From positions 1-23,441 of the IMG/VR virus record IMGVR_UViG_3300021091_000431: a stretch of 23,441 bases of DNA. One strand, written 5' to 3'. Origin of the DNA: a virus. The notes under the pieces are model-generated. The model was given only the letters and a program-made list of their open reading frames with translations. It made no database searches and was not told where the DNA came from. Within the stretch, counting starts at the first letter, position 1. The number at the start of each line of letters is the position of its first letter. Shown here one piece after another: positions 1 to 6,462 of this stretch. The position numbers and the translations under genes are program-made.

Positions 1-611
1 GCTTCACGGCGACGCTTCAGACCAGCCTCGAAACTGCTGCCAGGGTTGCGGTAGAGCAGCAGTGCAGCGGGCACCTCAGACCATTTGCGGTCGCGCAGCT
101 TGGCGGTGATCGTTTCAAAATCCTTGGCGCCATAGAAACCCGAGCCGAGGTTGTAGGCAAACGACACCAGCGCACACTTCTGGTGGTCTTCCATCTGCTG
201 CCAGTGCGGCACGGTGGTGCGCAGCTTCTCAGCGATGCGATCGACCTCCTGCCGTAGGAGCATGTCGGCTTCGACTCGGTTGATCTTGTCGCCTTGCTTG
301 ACTGGCCTGCCGTCGCTGTAGCGTGTGGTGCCCCAGCCGATTGTCCGTACACCAGCCGGACAAAGGTACGCCTCAAGGTGGCAGCCCTCAAAGTCTTGAA
401 TCAGCTTGAGCGCTGCTGTCAGGTCAGTTTGCTTGCCATCCTGTGACCATGTGCTGAACCATGGCTGGTCGCGGTTCAGCAGATCCGGCGCTGTCTTGAG
501 CAGTGCTGCTTCAAGCTCGACGATGGCTGCGGCCTGATGCGGCAACCCGCGCCAGTAGCGGAATAGCGATTCAAGTCTGACTGGTATCTTCGCCACGTTG
601 CCACGGTGCAT
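1..611 (-). CDS. Endolysin, GH24 phage lysozyme (partial, runs off the left edge)
   Basis: The product cleaves host peptidoglycan. The catalytic region reads LIQDFEGCHLEAYLCPAG then VRTIGWGTTRYSDG. It fits the Glu-8-Asp/Cys-5-Thr spacing of this family, with Cys in the middle position as in T4 lysozyme's relative set that allows Asp or Cys. Further family blocks are CALVSFAYNLGSGF and LLYRNPGSSFEAGLKRRREA, the latter at the edge of the window. Ahead of the lysozyme fold, about 70 residues (LESLFRYWRGLPHQAAAIVE, FSTWSQDGKQTD) form an extension that I associate with cyanobacterial phage lysozymes. ATG 611 is the first start; GTG 596 (MAKIPVRLES...) is an equally good alternative. No SD precedes either. 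No signal peptide is evident, so export probably needs a holin. Confidence 0.9.
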   Translation of the reverse strand, partial: MHRGNVAKIPVRLESLFRYWRGLPHQAAAIVELEAALLKTAPDLLNRDQPWFSTWSQDGKQTDLTAALKLIQDFEGCHLEAYLCPAGVRTIGWGTTRYSDGRPVKQGDKINRVEADMLLRQEVDRIAEKLRTTVPHWQQMEDHQKCALVSFAYNLGSGFYGAKDFETITAKLRDRKWSEVPAALLLYRNPGSSFEAGLKRRRE

Positions 612-795
612 GGATGGACATTGCGCCACCGAGCAGGCGGCTGTCGCCAGTCTGCAGCTCATCGTCGATTGGGTGCTCGACGATCACCGGCTCTGGCTCT
701 TTCGGTTGTGCTGCGTGCCAGTCAGCTTCGGCCTGGTCCAGCTTGGCCGGTAGGGTCAACTCAAACCACCACCGGCGCCAGCCAACCTCTAGCGC
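571..795 (-). CDS. Frameshift extension of the 46-residue membrane peptide (119-residue fusion)
   Basis: In the -1 frame relative to the 46-residue gene, translation would continue ALEVGWRRWWFELTLPAKLD and then a hydrophilic region (QAEADWHAAQPKEPEPVIVE, HPIDDELQTGD) to TGA 571. The fusion would have 45 + 74 residues. The frame has no ATG before codon 58 of the extension. The only early start is TTG 759, preceded by GGTGG at poor spacing. That start would discard the Trp/Arg-rich WRRWWFE, which looks like a membrane-interface motif. The 3' end overlaps the lysozyme gene by 41 bases. If TTG is used instead, the product is a free 62-residue protein. Confidence 0.6.
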   Translation of the reverse strand, partial: ALEVGWRRWWFELTLPAKLDQAEADWHAAQPKEPEPVIVEHPIDDELQTGDSRLLGGAMSIHAPWQRGEDTSQT

Positions 796-801
796 TTTTT
801 T
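746..801 (-). promoter_or_regulatory. Candidate -1 frameshift signal (A AAA AAG) with downstream stem
   Basis: The heptamer A AAA AAG (801-795) is in phase with the 46-residue gene (GCA AAA AAG CGC TAG). It is the same heptamer as in E. coli dnaX. A bulged stem lies downstream: GCCGGTGG (776-769) with CTACCGGC (753-746), extended inward by GGT/ACC with an 8-nt loop. The 18-nt spacer is longer than ideal, so the stimulatory element is less certain than the slippery site. Confidence 0.6.
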
Positions 802-929
802 GCTTTTAGCAGGTTCAGGATCTGAAAGACCAACTGGATGATGCCGTTGCTCTTGAGCGGCGACATGGCGATCAGCTCGCTAGCAGCAGCGACGATGATC
901 CAGAACGCAGGATGCTGGAGGAAGTCCAC
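789..929 (-). CDS. 46-residue membrane peptide, holin-like (GTG start)
   Basis: From GTG 929 to TAG 789 the frame encodes MDFLQHPAFWIIVAAASELI then AMSPLKSNGIIQLVFQILNL and LKAKKR. Residues 8-22 and 28-41 are hydrophobic, split by a short polar turn (SPLKSNG), which suggests a helical hairpin or one TM plus an amphipathic helix; the basic end would stay in the cytoplasm. It begins 3 bases after the stop of the one-TM coiled-coil gene and precedes the lysozyme, so a holin or antiholin role is likely (inference). Its last codons form an in-phase slippery heptamer. Confidence 0.72.
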   Translation of the reverse strand: MDFLQHPAFWIIVAAASELIAMSPLKSNGIIQLVFQILNLLKAKKR

Positions 930-932
930 GGT

Positions 933-1181
933 TCAACGAAGTGGGCGTGCTTCCAGCGTAGCCACGCGCTGCTCAACACCATTGATACGCTGAAACGTTT
1001 CGCGGCGATCCTCTTTGATGTCAATATGCAACACTTCAAGTTGCGTTGCAATGTGCTCTACAGCAGCGGTCAACCTGATCACTGCATCACGCGCCTCATC
1101 ATTGCGCTTGCTGAAGCCCATAGCGCCCATCGCAGCCACGCTGATGGATGCCCCAGCAACAGCAGCGACCAGCTCGATCAT
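933..1181 (-). CDS. One-TM coiled-coil protein of the lysis block (holin or XhlA-like candidate)
   Basis: The product has 82 residues. Residues 2-22 (IELVAAVAGASISVAAMGAMG) form a small-residue-rich membrane segment. The rest is a charged amphipathic helix with heptads (AVIRLTAAVEHIATQLEVLH, TFQRINGVEQRVATLEARP). One N-terminal TM plus a coiled coil recalls XhlA-type lysis accessory proteins, although XhlA has its TM at the C-terminus. The position before a second tiny membrane protein and a lysozyme supports a lysis role. A gene exactly 3 bases downstream suggests coupling. Confidence 0.7.
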   Translation of the reverse strand: MIELVAAVAGASISVAAMGAMGFSKRNDEARDAVIRLTAAVEHIATQLEVLHIDIKEDRRETFQRINGVEQRVATLEARPLR

Positions 1182-1190
1182 GCTTTGAGT

Positions 1191-1328
1191 TTAGCGCCCT
1201 TGCCCGCGCAAAGGCTTTTTGCCGCGACGCCTAGGGCGGCTGTGCTGGCCGTAGCCAATGCTGGTGGTCTTAGGTGGACCAGGCTGGTGCTCGATGCGAG
1301 CAGAACCCGTTTTTGACTTAACGGCCAC
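1191..1328 (-). CDS. Small basic protein, GTG start (45 residues, unknown)
   Basis: From GTG 1328 to TAA 1191 the frame encodes a Lys/Arg/Gly/Pro-rich product: MAVKSKTGSARIEHQPGPPK, then TTSIGYGQHSRPRRRGKKPL and RGQGR. I associate short proteins with an 'IEHQPG...GxGQHSRPRRRGKK' look with cyanophage genomes. A TAA lies a few codons upstream in frame and no ATG is available, so GTG is the only sensible start. The charge suggests nucleic-acid or envelope contact, but no function is assigned. The preceding 93 bases (1329-1421) hold no convincing gene. Confidence 0.55.
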   Translation of the reverse strand: MAVKSKTGSARIEHQPGPPKTTSIGYGQHSRPRRRGKKPLRGQGR

Positions 1329-1421
1329 TTGTAGAAAACTAAGGGCGCTTTACCAATGTATCGGTGCCTTTAATAAAGCCAGCTCTCATTGTCATGCAGC
1401 GCTGAGCCTTCAATAAGGCGG

Positions 1422-1574
1422 TCAGGGCAGCGGCACGCTTTCTTCCTTGTCTTCGTCTGAGCAAGGGTTGACGTAGCCGCAGCGTCCCCAGTAGCCGCGC
1501 CCAGAGTTGACCCAGCGAAAATTGCCGATCTTGCCGGCGTGGCTGCAAACATAGATGAATGGAAGCTCAGTCAT
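1422..1574 (-). CDS. Small Cys/His protein (50 residues, unknown)
   Basis: An ORF from ATG 1574 to TGA 1422 encodes a product starting MTELPFIYVCSHAGKIGNFR and continuing WVNSGRGYWGRCGYVNPC. Candidate metal ligands are C10, H12, C32 and C38, a C-x-H...C...C pattern suggesting a small zinc-binding fold. The aromatic content and the C/G-ending codons look like a real gene. Two overlapping ORFs in other frames (up to 1552) have poorer, Arg/Ala-biased composition. No SD is visible; the ATG lies 14 bases after the previous stop. Function unknown. Confidence 0.52.
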   Translation of the reverse strand: MTELPFIYVCSHAGKIGNFRWVNSGRGYWGRCGYVNPCSDEDKEESVPLP

Positions 1575-1588
1575 TGAAGTGGCTGGAA

Positions 1589-1774
1589 CTAATCAAGCCC
1601 GAGCAGGCTCTTTAACTCGGCCACGGTCAGGCCGGAACGCTCCAGCTTTTCTTCGGCGGTTAGCTCAGCCGGTGGCTCGGGCTGTGGGCGGCTTTGGATC
1701 TCAGCGATTTCCTCGTCGGTGAGGGGGATGATCGTTTGCTCGCCTGTGATGACGTTGACTTCGATGCGTTCCAT
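1589..1774 (-). CDS. Small fibre-block protein (unknown)
   Basis: The product has 61 residues: a strand pair (MERIEVNVITGEQTIIPLTD), a Pro/Glu-rich linker (RPQPEPPAELTAEE) and a short helix ending in GLTVAELKSLLGLD. Similar small proteins follow fibre genes in other phages. It could be a fibre-linked adaptor or a chaperone; nothing points to catalysis. It begins 2 bases after the fibre stop. Confidence 0.72.
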   Translation of the reverse strand: MERIEVNVITGEQTIIPLTDEEIAEIQSRPQPEPPAELTAEEKLERSGLTVAELKSLLGLD

Positions 1775-1776
1775 GA

Positions 1777-2367
1777 TCAGCCCTCGTAGAGAATGTTGAT
1801 GGTGCCGGCGTCGAAGGTGTCGGTGCCGTTGACGGTGGTGATCCGAACGCGGTCAAGGGTTGCGGAAAGGGGCTTTTGACCTGCTGTGAAAAACACGCTT
1901 GTTCCGCCTTCTAATGCAACCCGAGCAGTACAAGCCCAAAGATTAGAGCTGCTATTTATAAGCACTATGGTCGCAAATCCACTTACAATTTGTGACGTGT
2001 TCCACTGTCCAGACTGACTTAACCCAAATCCAGCAGTCCAAGAGCTTATCCCAATAGCGGCTGCACTTGCCAGATAGCCGCCATTGCCTAGATAACCTGT
2101 GGTTTCAATCCCACCGCTGTCTCCAAGTTGAATTAGAGGATTGCTGAATCCACTTGTACTCATACCAGCAAACATCACCGTAATCCGCTTCACCCACGAA
2201 GGCAGTCCGGTGAAATCAATGCTGGTTCCGCTGGTGGATGCGACGGCGGTGCCGCTTTTGATGATGTTGCTGGGCGCTGCAATGGTGGTCGTCCCATCGC
2301 TGGCCAACGTGATGTTGGCGCTGGCTGCAGATGCGTGTTGCAGGTTGGAAGTCTTCAGCGTGCTCAT
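1777..2367 (-). CDS. Tail fibre-like protein with SWVKRITVMF domain
   Basis: The product has 196 residues. The N-terminus (MSTLKTSNLQHASAASANIT, LASDGTTTI) is a common fibre adaptor. The next block, GTSIDFTGLPSWVKRITVMF, starts a beta domain that recurs in cyanophage fibres, and the C-terminus (LDRVRITTVNGTDTFDAGTI) closes it. Both ends are G/C-rich, whereas about 1890-2165, the likely exposed part, is A/T-rich. The start overlaps the preceding gene as ATGA. Confidence 0.85.
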   Translation of the reverse strand: MSTLKTSNLQHASAASANITLASDGTTTIAAPSNIIKSGTAVASTSGTSIDFTGLPSWVKRITVMFAGMSTSGFSNPLIQLGDSGGIETTGYLGNGGYLASAAAIGISSWTAGFGLSQSGQWNTSQIVSGFATIVLINSSSNLWACTARVALEGGTSVFFTAGQKPLSATLDRVRITTVNGTDTFDAGTINILYEG

Positions 2368-2675
2368 GATTCAACCTCCGTGGGGTAGGGAAAGCGAGCA
2401 CGAATGTCAGCGACAGTAGACTGCCACTCTTCGATGGTTGCCTCGCCGCGCTGCGCTTTGAAGAACAGCGGGTCGGCTTCACTGGCGTAGGCGGCGGCTC
2501 GTGCCTGGCGGGCTGACTCCAAGGCTTGCTCGTGGGCAATGATGACCGCTGCTGCATTGACCTTGGCTTGATCGAGAGTGACGGGGTTACCGTCTGCGTC
2601 GAAGGCTCCAGCTCCATCGTCAATGGTGACGGCGTTGGGGTAAGCCTTGCGGATAGCTTCGTGATTGAGTGTCAT
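2364..2675 (-). CDS. Small fibre-associated protein (possible assembly chaperone)
   Basis: The frame is open to 2720, but ATG 2675 is the credible start: it makes ATGA with the previous stop and has GGAGGTGG just upstream. The product has 103 residues and begins MTLNHEAIRKAYPNAVTIDD. It has an N-terminal globular part and a long helix rich in Ala/Arg (AHEQALESARQARAAAYASE). The end, ADPLFFKAQRGEATIEEWQS followed by RARFPYP, is a motif found in proteins encoded beside phage fibre genes. Its place between two fibre genes suggests a fibre assembly role (inference). Confidence 0.7.
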   Translation of the reverse strand: MTLNHEAIRKAYPNAVTIDDGAGAFDADGNPVTLDQAKVNAAAVIIAHEQALESARQARAAAYASEADPLFFKAQRGEATIEEWQSTVADIRARFPYPTEVES

Positions 2676-3283
2676 GCTGCCACCTCCATGGCGGTGATTG
2701 TGGAAGCACCTCGACCCCAAGTATTGTCATTAACATCAATGGCTGTACGATTTACATAGCTTGTCCCAGAACCTCTGGCTTGAGTCTGAACTTTGTATGT
2801 AACTGAAGATGTCGTAGAAGGACTATCCAAGAACAATAGATTTACTGTTATGAGTGTCGCTGAAGGGAAGGCGCCACCGTCGGCGGCGCCAGGTCGGCGC
2901 CAGAACGAAACGGTTCTAACTCTGTTAGAAGCGGAATCGCCAAGATAAAGTGAAGTATTTCCTCCACTTAAAGCAAAATAGGCAACGTTAGAATCCACGT
3001 TTGAAACGCTTGCTTGAACTGAAGCGATAATAAGTATTTTATTGCTTGCACTTGCCGGGGTAATTGTTACGGACAATCCGGTTACATCTGTGTAGGACGT
3101 ATTTGCTGTTGAAAATGTATCTGTCTTTGTGGCACTCACCACCTGCAGCACATTGCCCGCCCGGTTGAGGCGATCCAGCACCCCACCCGTGCCAGGCAGC
3201 GTGAAGGTCTGATCGCCTGCGACGGCTGGTGCGTCGATCTGGCTATAGCCGCTGGTTGATCCGTTTAAGCGTAAAGGGCTCAT
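2672..3283 (-). CDS. Tail fibre-like protein with GDQTFTLPGTGG adaptor
   Basis: The product has 203 residues. The N-terminus (LRLNGSTSGYSQIDAPAVAG, then GDQTFTLPGTGGVLDRL) is a widespread fibre adaptor. It continues with DTFSTANTSYTDVTGLSVTI and TPASASNKILIIASV, a jelly-roll-like beta domain common in cyanophage and marine phage proteins. The end is VNDNTWGRGASTITAMEVAA. The start has the strongest SD in the window (AGGAGGTG, 3296-3289), after a 56-base gap; this gene probably begins a well-translated sub-block. The ATGA overlap couples it to the next gene. Confidence 0.85.
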   Translation of the reverse strand: MSPLRLNGSTSGYSQIDAPAVAGDQTFTLPGTGGVLDRLNRAGNVLQVVSATKTDTFSTANTSYTDVTGLSVTITPASASNKILIIASVQASVSNVDSNVAYFALSGGNTSLYLGDSASNRVRTVSFWRRPGAADGGAFPSATLITVNLLFLDSPSTTSSVTYKVQTQARGSGTSYVNRTAIDVNDNTWGRGASTITAMEVAA

Positions 3284-3299
3284 GGTGTCACCTCCTGGT
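3284..3299 (-). promoter_or_regulatory. Strong ribosome binding site of the 203-residue fibre gene
   Basis: The minus strand reads CCAGGAGGTGACACC directly before ATG 3283. The AGGAGGTG core is a full match to the 16S rRNA anti-SD, with good spacing. Most other genes here lack any such site and rely on overlap coupling, so this one stands out. Confidence 0.8.
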
Positions 3300-3339
3300 T
3301 GTGGTTGTTGTTAGTCATGGAAGTCATTAGAGAAGGGGA

Positions 3340-4059
3340 CTAATCAATGCCAGCGGCTGTTAGCCGGGCTTCCAGGGTTTCAATCTTGGTGATGGCCTCC
3401 TGCAGTGCTTTGGTGAGCAGCGGCACCAGCTTGCCGTTATCCACTGCCCAAGTATCTGTCACCTCTTCGCCATCGTCGCCAATCCTGACGGCATCAGGAG
3501 CAACCTCGTTTAGCTCTTGAGCAATGAAGCCGTGATTGACTTGGTATCCCGTCTCTGTCCACTTGTAGGAGCGAACTTGGATTGCAGAAAGAGCATTAAG
3601 AGCTGTTCCTGCTGATTGAATGTCTGATTTTAGGCGGCGATCGGAAGTTACGTTATACCGAACCTGACCTGCGCCCCTGTTATAGTCAATTAAGCCTCTT
3701 GTTGTGGCGCTAGTTTCTGTGATGAACTCAATAAACTTATTATCAAGCGTTGTTGCGCTATTCCAGCAATAAACAGGTTGTGCCGCTGCTCCGTAGTCAG
3801 TTTTGAACACAGCAACTGGAGCAGCTTCACTAGAAAAAACAGCAAGCCTCTCATTGCTCACCAACGCACTAGACGTGCCCAACAACAGCCTGCCCGAGCT
3901 ATCCACCCGGCTGCGTTCGGTGCCGCCTGTGTTGATGGCAACGGTGTCCACTGCGGGGAAGCTGATGCCGGTGTTGCTGTCGGTGCCCTGGAGCGCAGGC
4001 GTACTAGAGGACCCGTCTACTCCGCTGATGCCGTTGGTGCCGTCAAGATAGAGAGTCAT
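3340..4059 (-). CDS. Tail fibre/spike with C-terminal S74 intramolecular chaperone
   Basis: The product has 239 residues. Residues 1-65 form a fibre adaptor (MTLYLDGTNGISGVDGSSST, ERSRVDSSGRLLLGTSSA). The centre is a short receptor-facing part. From 138 a Peptidase_S74 domain follows, with the Ser-Lys dyad S139/K144 (TSDRRLKSDI) and the conserved NHGFIAQELNEVAPDAV at 175-191, ending in a helical coil (LTKALQEAITKIETLEARL). S74 domains help trimer folding and then cut themselves off, here predicted just before S139. The bases around 3530-3860 look richer in A/T than the two ends, consistent with a swapped middle. Confidence 0.92.
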   Translation of the reverse strand: MTLYLDGTNGISGVDGSSSTPALQGTDSNTGISFPAVDTVAINTGGTERSRVDSSGRLLLGTSSALVSNERLAVFSSEAAPVAVFKTDYGAAAQPVYCWNSATTLDNKFIEFITETSATTRGLIDYNRGAGQVRYNVTSDRRLKSDIQSAGTALNALSAIQVRSYKWTETGYQVNHGFIAQELNEVAPDAVRIGDDGEEVTDTWAVDNGKLVPLLTKALQEAITKIETLEARLTAAGID

Positions 4060-4061
4060 GA

Positions 4062-5591
4062 TTAGACGATTACCCAGGATTGACCAGACGGCACAGTCAC
4101 CGTGACGCCGGAATTGATCGTGATCGGTCCAGCGCTCATGGCATTTTTGTTCGTGGTCAAAGTGTAGTTAGTAGTGACGGTTTGAGCGTTTTCGTAGAAC
4201 ACGTCATCCGTACCGCCGCCAGTTGCACCACCACCAGCTGCCGCCCAACTCAGTGTGCCGGAGCCATTGCTGACCAGTGCATAGCCAGAAACCGCCGCAT
4301 CAGTTGATGGCAGCGTCCAGGTGACATTTGTGGCAACCGTGGCCGGTGCCTGAAATGCCACATAGTTGCTGCTGTCCGAATCAGCAAAGCGCAGATCGGC
4401 CTGGCCGTTGAGCGTGGCATCAGCAGCGAAGGTCTGCGCTGCTGTGAAGGTCTGCGCTACATCCAGCTTGGCGGTGTCTGCGTCATAGCCCTGCACCGTG
4501 ACGCCAATGTCTGAGCTGGTGAGCGGTGTGGTGCCGCTGCTAGCAGCAGTCAGCCGCCCTTGCTGATCAACGGTGATGCTTGCGTAGGTGTAGCTGCCAG
4601 GTGTGACGGCGGTGTTGTCCAGGTCAACGGTGATCGTGCCGCTGCTGGTGATCGGTCCGCCACTGCTGGTCAGGCCAGTTCCGCCGCTCACATCGACGCT
4701 GGTGACGGTGCCGCCTGTACCTGTGGCGCTGATTGTAATGGTGCCATTGCCATTGGTGATCGTGACGCCCGTGCTGGCCGTAAGCGTCGCCTTAGCCAAG
4801 GTGCCATCGGTCTTGCCGATCAGCAGTTGACCGTCGGTGTAGGTGGTTTGCCCTGTGCCGCCATACAAAGTGCCGATCGTCGTGCCATTCCAGACGCCGG
4901 TTCCGATCGTGCCGACACTAGTCAGGCTGCTGCTGACAACAGCACTGCCAAGGCTGGTGGCATCGAGCACTTTCGTGCCTGCAATGCGGTATTCCTTGCC
5001 GCTGGCAATGTTGACGTGCTCGCTGAACGTCCACGCATCCGTGGCATCAATCCAGCTGATCGTCTTATCGGTGGTGCCCTTCAGCGTGATGCCGCCACCA
5101 TCAGCGGTCACGTCTGTCGGCGTTGCAACCTTGCCAATCTCAATGTTTTTGTCTTCAACGATCAGGTTGGCGGTATCGATCGTGGTGGTGGTGCCGTTGA
5201 CAGTCAGATTGCCTTGGATCGTGACTGCTGCATCAAATGTCGCGGCGCCCGTTACATCCAGCGTGCCAGGTACATCAATATTGCTTGTCCATTCAACACC
5301 TGTGCCAGCTGCATCGGTTTGCAATAGTTGATATGCAGAACCATCAGCCAGCTTGCTAACAGCGATCTCAGCGTTGCTGGCAATGTCAACATTGACGATT
5401 GGATAGGCGCTCAGCTCTGACCACGGCTCATAGCCAAGCGATGCCCATACGGTGCTGCCATCACCGATCTTGATCTTGCCAGTGTCTGACTCAATGCCAA
5501 TTTCACCAGCCAGCAACGTCGGGTTCGCAGCCGTCCAGTTAGCAGCCGTATCACGCCGCTGCTTCTGCAGTGCTGAAAGCGTGATGCTCAT
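4062..5591 (-). CDS. Tail fibre protein, cyanophage type
   Basis: The 509-residue product is probably a trimeric beta-rich fibre. Residues 1-55 are a common fibre head (LQKQRRDTAANWTAANP, GEIGIESDTGKIKIGDGS). Residues about 125-200 carry GNLTVNGTTTTIDTANLIV and DKNIEIG...GGGITLKGTTDKT, blocks I know from cyanophage fibres. Gly/Thr/Ser/Val repeats follow (GGTGLTSSGGPITSSGTITV), and the end (NAMSAGPITINSGVTVTVPS) is typical of fibre tips. No catalytic domain is visible. The gene overlaps the gpM-like copy 2 by ATGA and is followed 2 bases later by the S74 gene. The long plus-strand ORFs opposite it reflect its repetitive codons. Confidence 0.9.
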   Translation of the reverse strand: MSITLSALQKQRRDTAANWTAANPTLLAGEIGIESDTGKIKIGDGSTVWASLGYEPWSELSAYPIVNVDIASNAEIAVSKLADGSAYQLLQTDAAGTGVEWTSNIDVPGTLDVTGAATFDAAVTIQGNLTVNGTTTTIDTANLIVEDKNIEIGKVATPTDVTADGGGITLKGTTDKTISWIDATDAWTFSEHVNIASGKEYRIAGTKVLDATSLGSAVVSSSLTSVGTIGTGVWNGTTIGTLYGGTGQTTYTDGQLLIGKTDGTLAKATLTASTGVTITNGNGTITISATGTGGTVTSVDVSGGTGLTSSGGPITSSGTITVDLDNTAVTPGSYTYASITVDQQGRLTAASSGTTPLTSSDIGVTVQGYDADTAKLDVAQTFTAAQTFAADATLNGQADLRFADSDSSNYVAFQAPATVATNVTWTLPSTDAAVSGYALVSNGSGTLSWAAAGGGATGGGTDDVFYENAQTVTTNYTLTTNKNAMSAGPITINSGVTVTVPSGQSWVIV

Positions 5592-6091
5592 GCGGCTCCG
5601 GTGGGGCTGATGATGTAATCCCGCGCAGGGCTGGCAGCAGCGCCGCCTGCATCCAGAATATACGCTCTGGCAGGAGCTGCAGGAGCAAGCTCGCCATCGA
5701 AGATCAGATCGCCCGTATCGATCGGGATGGTCTCAAGCTCAACCTCTACATCCCAGCGACCGTACATTGAGTCGGTGATGTTCGGCGCGCCCACATACCG
5801 CCAGGCGTAATCACTCAGCAGCGGGATGGGCGGCGTGGTGTAGCCGTTCCACACCTCCGTCGAAAGGAAGAAAATGTTAAAGCTGCCGCCGCGGTTGTCG
5901 TAGTGATTGCGGATCAGTGTTACGTCTGCTTCTTCAAGCAGCGAGAAGCTCAACGCCAGCGTCTGCTTGATGCGCCGATTGCCGCGCCTGAAGCCTGAGA
6001 TCACACCTGATAGTGCGCCCTGCATGGCCGATGGCACATCACCCGTCGTGAAGGTCCGTGTGGCAGGCACCAGCGCAGGGAATGTGCTCAT
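5588..6091 (-). CDS. gpM-like minor tail protein, copy 2, with C-terminal extension
   Basis: The reading frame is open upstream to 6178, but the real start is ATG 6091. It forms TGATG with the preceding stop, and the product then begins MSTFPALVPATRTFTTGDVP, matching copy 1. The remaining landmarks also align: SLLEEADVTLIRNHYD, SFNIFFLSTEVWNGY, YAWRYVG and ELETIPI. After the shared part, about 40 residues form a low-complexity tail with two similar units (APARAYILDAGGAA and SPARDYIISPTGAA), perhaps a docking sequence for the fibres encoded next. The stop overlaps the fibre start as ATGA. Confidence 0.62.
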   Translation of the reverse strand: MSTFPALVPATRTFTTGDVPSAMQGALSGVISGFRRGNRRIKQTLALSFSLLEEADVTLIRNHYDNRGGSFNIFFLSTEVWNGYTTPPIPLLSDYAWRYVGAPNITDSMYGRWDVEVELETIPIDTGDLIFDGELAPAAPARAYILDAGGAAASPARDYIISPTGAA

Positions 6092-6462
6092 CAGATCGGC
6101 ACTGATTCCAGCTCGATGCTCGTGTTGTATCTTAGCGGCGCTGCTAAGCCGACCTGAAACGGTCCGACGTAGCGCCACTCGTAATCGGCCGGATTAACTG
6201 GCACGCTGCTGTAGCCCGCCCAGACGGCTGCTGGCAGATCAAAACTGATCAAGCTGCCCTGCTGGTCTTCGTAATGATCCAGCAGCAGCTGCGTCTCTGC
6301 TTCGGTCAGATATTCATAGCCAAGCGTCAGGCGTTGCACTACGCGATCGCTGCCGAACTTGAATCGCACATTGCCACCGCTCACGCCTTCATAGGTCGCT
6401 TGCGGATAATCGCCATAATTCAGGCTCCTGGTGCTTGGTGTCAGCGTTGGGAAGGTGGCCAT
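6091..6462 (-). CDS. gpM-like minor tail protein, copy 1
   Basis: The product has 123 residues and an all-beta pattern. It opens MATFPTLTPSTRSLNYGDYP, then TLGYEYLTEAETQLLLDHYE, SLISFDLPAAVWAGY, YEWRYVGPF and ELESVPI. The order 'helix with EAE...HY, Gly-Ser, F-x-L/F strand' resembles lambda gpM and related small tip proteins. The closely related gene that follows shares every one of these landmarks. Start and stop each share one base with a neighbour (TGATG). Confidence 0.6.
   Translation of the reverse strand: MATFPTLTPSTRSLNYGDYPQATYEGVSGGNVRFKFGSDRVVQRLTLGYEYLTEAETQLLLDHYEDQQGSLISFDLPAAVWAGYSSVPVNPADYEWRYVGPFQVGLAAPLRYNTSIELESVPI

Noticed and set aside
17-391. 124-residue minus-strand ORF
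   Set aside because: Arg/Ser/Cys-rich shadow; the lysozyme motifs are in another frame of the same strand.
1360-1385. Small palindrome (CTTTATTAAAG) considered as terminator
   Set aside because: Loop of one base and A/T-only stem, no T-tract; not stable enough.
1339-1552. Two overlapping ORFs of 60 and 69 residues, and an 18-residue tail (MTMRAGFIKGTDTLVKRP)
   Set aside because: Biased Arg/Ala composition and overlap with the better 50-residue ORF; the 18-residue piece is too short to support.
4560-5327. 255-residue plus-strand ORF (with two more plus-strand ORFs) opposite the tail fibre
   Set aside because: Antisense shadow of a Thr/Val/Ala/Gly-rich gene; composition is low-complexity and no motif, SD or neighbour supports it.
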